A program made the translations under genes and the position numbers. Positions 61,242-64,000 of a stretch of 64,000 nucleotides of DNA are shown here, in pieces. This DNA comes from Axinella damicornis (lineage: Eukaryota > Porifera > Demospongiae > Axinellida > Axinellidae), in the NCBI GenBank assembly GCA_963931865.1, contig OZ007510.1, positions 13,107,981 through 13,171,980 on the forward strand, written 5' to 3'. The notes beneath the pieces are model-generated. The model was not told where the DNA came from. It saw nothing but the letters and a program-made list of their open reading frames with translations, and did not search any database. Positions within the stretch are counted from its first letter, which is position 1, and each line of letters starts with the position of its first letter.

Positions 61242-64000
61242 CTAAAAAGGCAGACACCTTGAAGCAAAGTGCTGCTTGAGTCTAGATTTGAAAGAAGAGG
61301 GAGAGGAGCTATTTACAATGACAGAAGAAAGGGAGTTCCAGAGGGGAATAATGTCAATAAAGAATGATGATTTATGGGCAACGGTCCTGACAAAGGGAGT
61401 GAGAAGGGCTCTGTTGTGGTGAAGACGAGGGGAGGGATGGGGGTGGGGGGTAAAGGTAGTGGCAGGAATGCACGATTGATGGCTTAAAATGGTATAGCAC
61501 ACCTTCAGCTTTTGGAGCTTGCGGCGGGTCCTTAGGGTCTGCCACCCGAGGTTTGACAGAAGGGTCTCATAGTCGTATCTCCAGTGTTTGGTGACAACAC
61601 GGCAGGCATATTTTTGGACAGACTCCAGGGAAGAGACCAAGGTGGAGAGATGGGGGTCCCAGACAGAGGAACAGTAGTCCAGTTTGGGGAGGACGGCAGT
61701 GCGGAAGATGTGTGAACGGGCCTGGGGAGTGGCATTAGCGAACTTCCGATAGATAAGGCTAAGTTGGCGCCTAGTGGCCTTACTGATGTTATTGACGTGT
61801 TCGGACCAAGACAGTTTGGATGTGATGGTAACACCCAGATACTTGACGGACGAGACTACAGGGATGGGGTTTCTGTCGACACAGAGGTGAAGAGGGATGG
61901 GGTGGGTTGAGCGGGTGATTGGTAGGACATTTGATTTGGCTGAGTTCAGAGTAAGTCCGTGGTCTTTGGCCCACTGATGGACCAGGTTGATGTTGTCTTG
62001 CAGTGTGTGGACATCACGGGTGTTATTGAGCGGCATGAACAACACAATGTCGTCGGCATACAGGTAGAGTTTGGCATTGGACAAGAGGGGGACCTTGGAG
62101 ATGGAATCCATAAAAATAATGAAGAGCAAAGGCCCTAGGATGGAGCCTTGGGGTACTCCAGATGTGACTGAGGTGGGAGAGGAAGAGGAACCGTCAAGGA
62201 CCACTCTCTGTAGTCTACCTGAGAGGTAGTTGGAGAACCAGGACAGGAGGGGGCCAGAGATTCCGAACTTGGCCAGAGAGTCGAGAATTTGGCTGTGGGG
62301 TACGGAGTCAAACGCCTTTTTAACGTCAAGGAAGACGACTCCGATCTGGCGGTTTGAAGAGAGGAGTTGGTGCCAGTCGTTGATGATGGTCAGGAGGGCT
62401 TCCTGGGTTGAGGAACCCGCTCTGAAGCCAAACTGTTGGTCGGAGAGCAGAGAATTTGTGGAAAGGTACTTGGAGACTCGGTTGTGCACAATTCGCTCGA
62501 GGACCTTAGAGACCAGGGATAGTAGCGATATGGGGCGGTAGTTTGAAACTAGAGTAGGGTTACCAGATTTGAGGATGGGGGTGACGTTTGAGGACTTCCA
62601 TGCGGAGGGAACTACACCAGACTTTAGAGAGAGATTGAAGAGAGAGGTGAGTGAGGGGGAGATGGCAGGGGCTGTGTTACGGAGCATGGTGCTGGAAATG
62701 CCGTCTGGGCCTGAAGCAGTTTTGAGCTTATAGGTGGAGAGAAGATGGTGAACCTCATCCTCAGAACACGAGATACTGGAGAGGGAGGTATCTGAAGAAG
62801 ACAGGTTTTGTGGGGAGTGGAGTGAGGTTTGGGATTCCTGGCTGAAACAGGAGGAAAAAAACTTGTTTAGAAGGTTTACCTTCTCACTTGGAGTGTCAGC
62901 AGAAATGGACTGATGGGAAAGGACGCTGGGTATTCGCTGACGGTTCGGGTTCAGTTTGTGGACCAATGGCCAGAAATCTTTGGGGGATTGCACTTTGCTA
63001 GAGAGCTTTGTGAGGTAGTCCCTTTTTGCAGAACGGAGGGCGGTGGTGACTTTGTTCCGAACTTTGTTGTACTTTGACCAGGACCGGGGGGTGTTTAGAC
63101 GCTTTGCCTGGGCAAAGTGGCGTTGTTTTCTCCTAACAAGGAGAACGAGCTCTTTAGAAAAATATGGGAGGTTCCTGCGAGGCAAGATGGACTTGCTGGG
63201 GATGAAAGTCGACATGGTGGTCAAGAATAAGTCTGCCCATTGCTGCCAGAAGGCATTGACATCCTTGCCTGGGAAAAAGAAGGATGGAATACAACTCAGA
63301 GAGCGGTTTGCAGAGTCAAAGTCAGCTCTCTTGTAGAGCCACACCTTTCGGCGAGACGTTTTTGGGAGAGGTGGAGGAGAAACTCCTAGGGAGACCAGGA
63401 TACAGTTGTGGTCAGATCCTTCAATGGGTGGGAGGGTAACACAGGAGTTGAAGGTTAGAGAGTCCGAGATGTAAGCATGGTCTATGGTGGTGGAAGACCT
63501 GTTTGTGACCCTGGTTGGTGAAGAGACAACTTGCTGGAGGCTAAGTTTGTCCACCAAGGACTGAAGTAGAGGGGGAAGATGGGTGGTTGTGACGATGTTG
63601 AAGTCACCTAGCAGGACAAGATTCTTGAGTTTGGCTGGGGGGATGGCTTCAAGACTCGATTCCAACAGACTTAGTGCAGTGGAGTCAGAGGATGGGGGGC
63701 GATAAAACAGGGCACAGAGGAGGCTACAGTGTTTTAGTTTTAGGCTGATCAGCAGGAATTCAATTGATGGGTGTGAGAGGATGGTGGAGAAGGGAATGTT
63801 GTCTCGAACGTACATGGCGATACCACCACCATGTCTGCTTCGATCTCGACGGATGAGGTTGTAGTTGTTGATACATATCTCATCGTTGGAGATCGAGTCA
63901 TCCAGCCAGGTTTCACAGAGCAGGATTACATGGGGGGATTTGGCTTCAGCTAGAAGGCGCAGGTCGTCAATTTTGGGGCAGAGGCTTCTACAGTTTAGAG
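61242..64000 (-). CDS. Non-LTR retrotransposon ORF2: endonuclease and reverse transcriptase (cut by window edge)
   Basis: An uninterrupted frame of about 919 codons from the right edge to a stop at 61242. From the N-terminal side: LNCRSLCPKIDDLR and LLCETWLDD at the edge, HGGGIAMYVRD, LVLLGDFNI and SDHN, the APE-type endonuclease motifs. Reverse transcriptase follows: NYRPISLLSLVSKVLERIV, FLDVKKAFDSVPH, GVPQGSILGPLLF and the catalytic LYADDIVLF (near 62045-62070), then the thumb and a C-terminal segment with WRYDYETLLSNLGW and IIPLWNSLSS. The motif style fits the CR1/L2/jockey side of APE-class LINEs; the clade is not resolved. The lack of any frame break suggests a young copy. The start codon lies outside the window. 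Confidence 0.93.
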   Translation of the reverse strand, partial: LNCRSLCPKIDDLRLLAEAKSPHVILLCETWLDDSISNDEICINNYNLIRRDRSRHGGGIAMYVRDNIPFSTILSHPSIEFLLISLKLKHCSLLCALFYRPPSSDSTALSLLESSLEAIPPAKLKNLVLLGDFNIVTTTHLPPLLQSLVDKLSLQQVVSSPTRVTNRSSTTIDHAYISDSLTFNSCVTLPPIEGSDHNCILVSLGVSPPPLPKTSRRKVWLYKRADFDSANRSLSCIPSFFFPGKDVNAFWQQWADLFLTTMSTFIPSKSILPRRNLPYFSKELVLLVRRKQRHFAQAKRLNTPRSWSKYNKVRNKVTTALRSAKRDYLTKLSSKVQSPKDFWPLVHKLNPNRQRIPSVLSHQSISADTPSEKVNLLNKFFSSCFSQESQTSLHSPQNLSSSDTSLSSISCSEDEVHHLLSTYKLKTASGPDGISSTMLRNTAPAISPSLTSLFNLSLKSGVVPSAWKSSNVTPILKSGNPTLVSNYRPISLLSLVSKVLERIVHNRVSKYLSTNSLLSDQQFGFRAGSSTQEALLTIINDWHQLLSSNRQIGVVFLDVKKAFDSVPHSQILDSLAKFGISGPLLSWFSNYLSGRLQRVVLDGSSSSPTSVTSGVPQGSILGPLLFIIFMDSISKVPLLSNAKLYLYADDIVLFMPLNNTRDVHTLQDNINLVHQWAKDHGLTLNSAKSNVLPITRSTHPIPLHLCVDRNPIPVVSSVKYLGVTITSKLSWSEHVNNISKATRRQLSLIYRKFANATPQARSHIFRTAVLPKLDYCSSVWDPHLSTLVSSLESVQKYACRVVTKHWRYDYETLLSNLGWQTLRTRRKLQKLKVCYTILSHQSCIPATTFTPHPHPSPRLHHNRALLTPFVRTVAHKSSFFIDIIPLWNSLSSVIVNSSSPSSFKSRLKQHFASRCLPF

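Noticed and set aside
61532..62329. Additional minus-strand frames within the retrotransposon
   Set aside because: Alternate-frame shadows of the reverse transcriptase frame.

Overview
The window is animal nuclear DNA. Its genes have many short exons with GT-AG introns, there are long (CA)n, (GT)n and poly-G tracts, and the transposon load is very heavy. The two named genes match vertebrate proteins only at moderate identity. Together with the dense small foldback repeats and the repeat types present, this suggests an early-branching marine invertebrate such as a demosponge. That placement is inference; no species marker was seen.

Two genes could be modelled exon by exon with every splice phase agreeing. 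(1) A TEDC2-like gene (tubulin epsilon and delta complex protein 2, centriole/cilium) lies on the minus strand at 20457-17440: six exons, 434 codons. (2) The ERCC6/CSB ortholog (SWI/SNF-family ATPase of transcription-coupled repair) lies on the plus strand at 22401-40319: 21 exons, 1538 codons. The two are divergent, with about 1.9 kb between their start codons. A third gene, which I do not recognise, ends at 56196; its last five exons (51316-56196) join cleanly. Some support exists for a first exon of that or another gene at 43776-43924.

Layout: 1-8.4 kb is repeats (minisatellites, TIR elements, foldbacks). 8.5-12.6 kb holds a hAT-like element with 8-bp target duplications and a tandem 1-kb duplication rich in GGGGACCCC. 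12.9-14.0 kb holds a frameshifted gene, probably transposon-derived. 15.6-17.0 kb holds a decayed copy of an ERCC6 exon plus duplicated repeat sequence. 17.4-20.5 kb is TEDC2. 20.8-22.3 kb is more TIR elements. 22.4-40.3 kb is ERCC6, whose larger introns carry a retroelement remnant, foldbacks and microsatellites. 40.5-43.0 kb is a duplicated repeat block. 43-51 kb is mostly minisatellites. 51.3-56.2 kb is the unrecognised gene. 56.2-58.6 kb is a P-like DNA transposon with 41-bp perfect TIRs and two convergent reading frames. 60.4-60.9 kb is a dispersed repeat carrying ATG/splice-donor modules. 60.9-64 kb is a non-LTR retrotransposon (endonuclease plus reverse transcriptase) that runs off the right edge.

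The most interesting structure is a family of foldback elements whose ends read TAGCCTCG or TAGTCTCG. More than a dozen copies occur, from 24 to 876 bp. Six have an exact 9-bp target duplication and two more match at 8 of 9 bases. Stems differ widely between copies, and one copy inside TEDC2 carries part of a RecQ-like helicase coding sequence between its ends. This is Pack-MULE-like behaviour inferred from sequence alone. Two further oddities involve ERCC6: the end of exon 19, including its splice donor, has been amplified into a minisatellite of about 13 units, and the same exon with its minisatellite has a decayed copy about 23 kb upstream.
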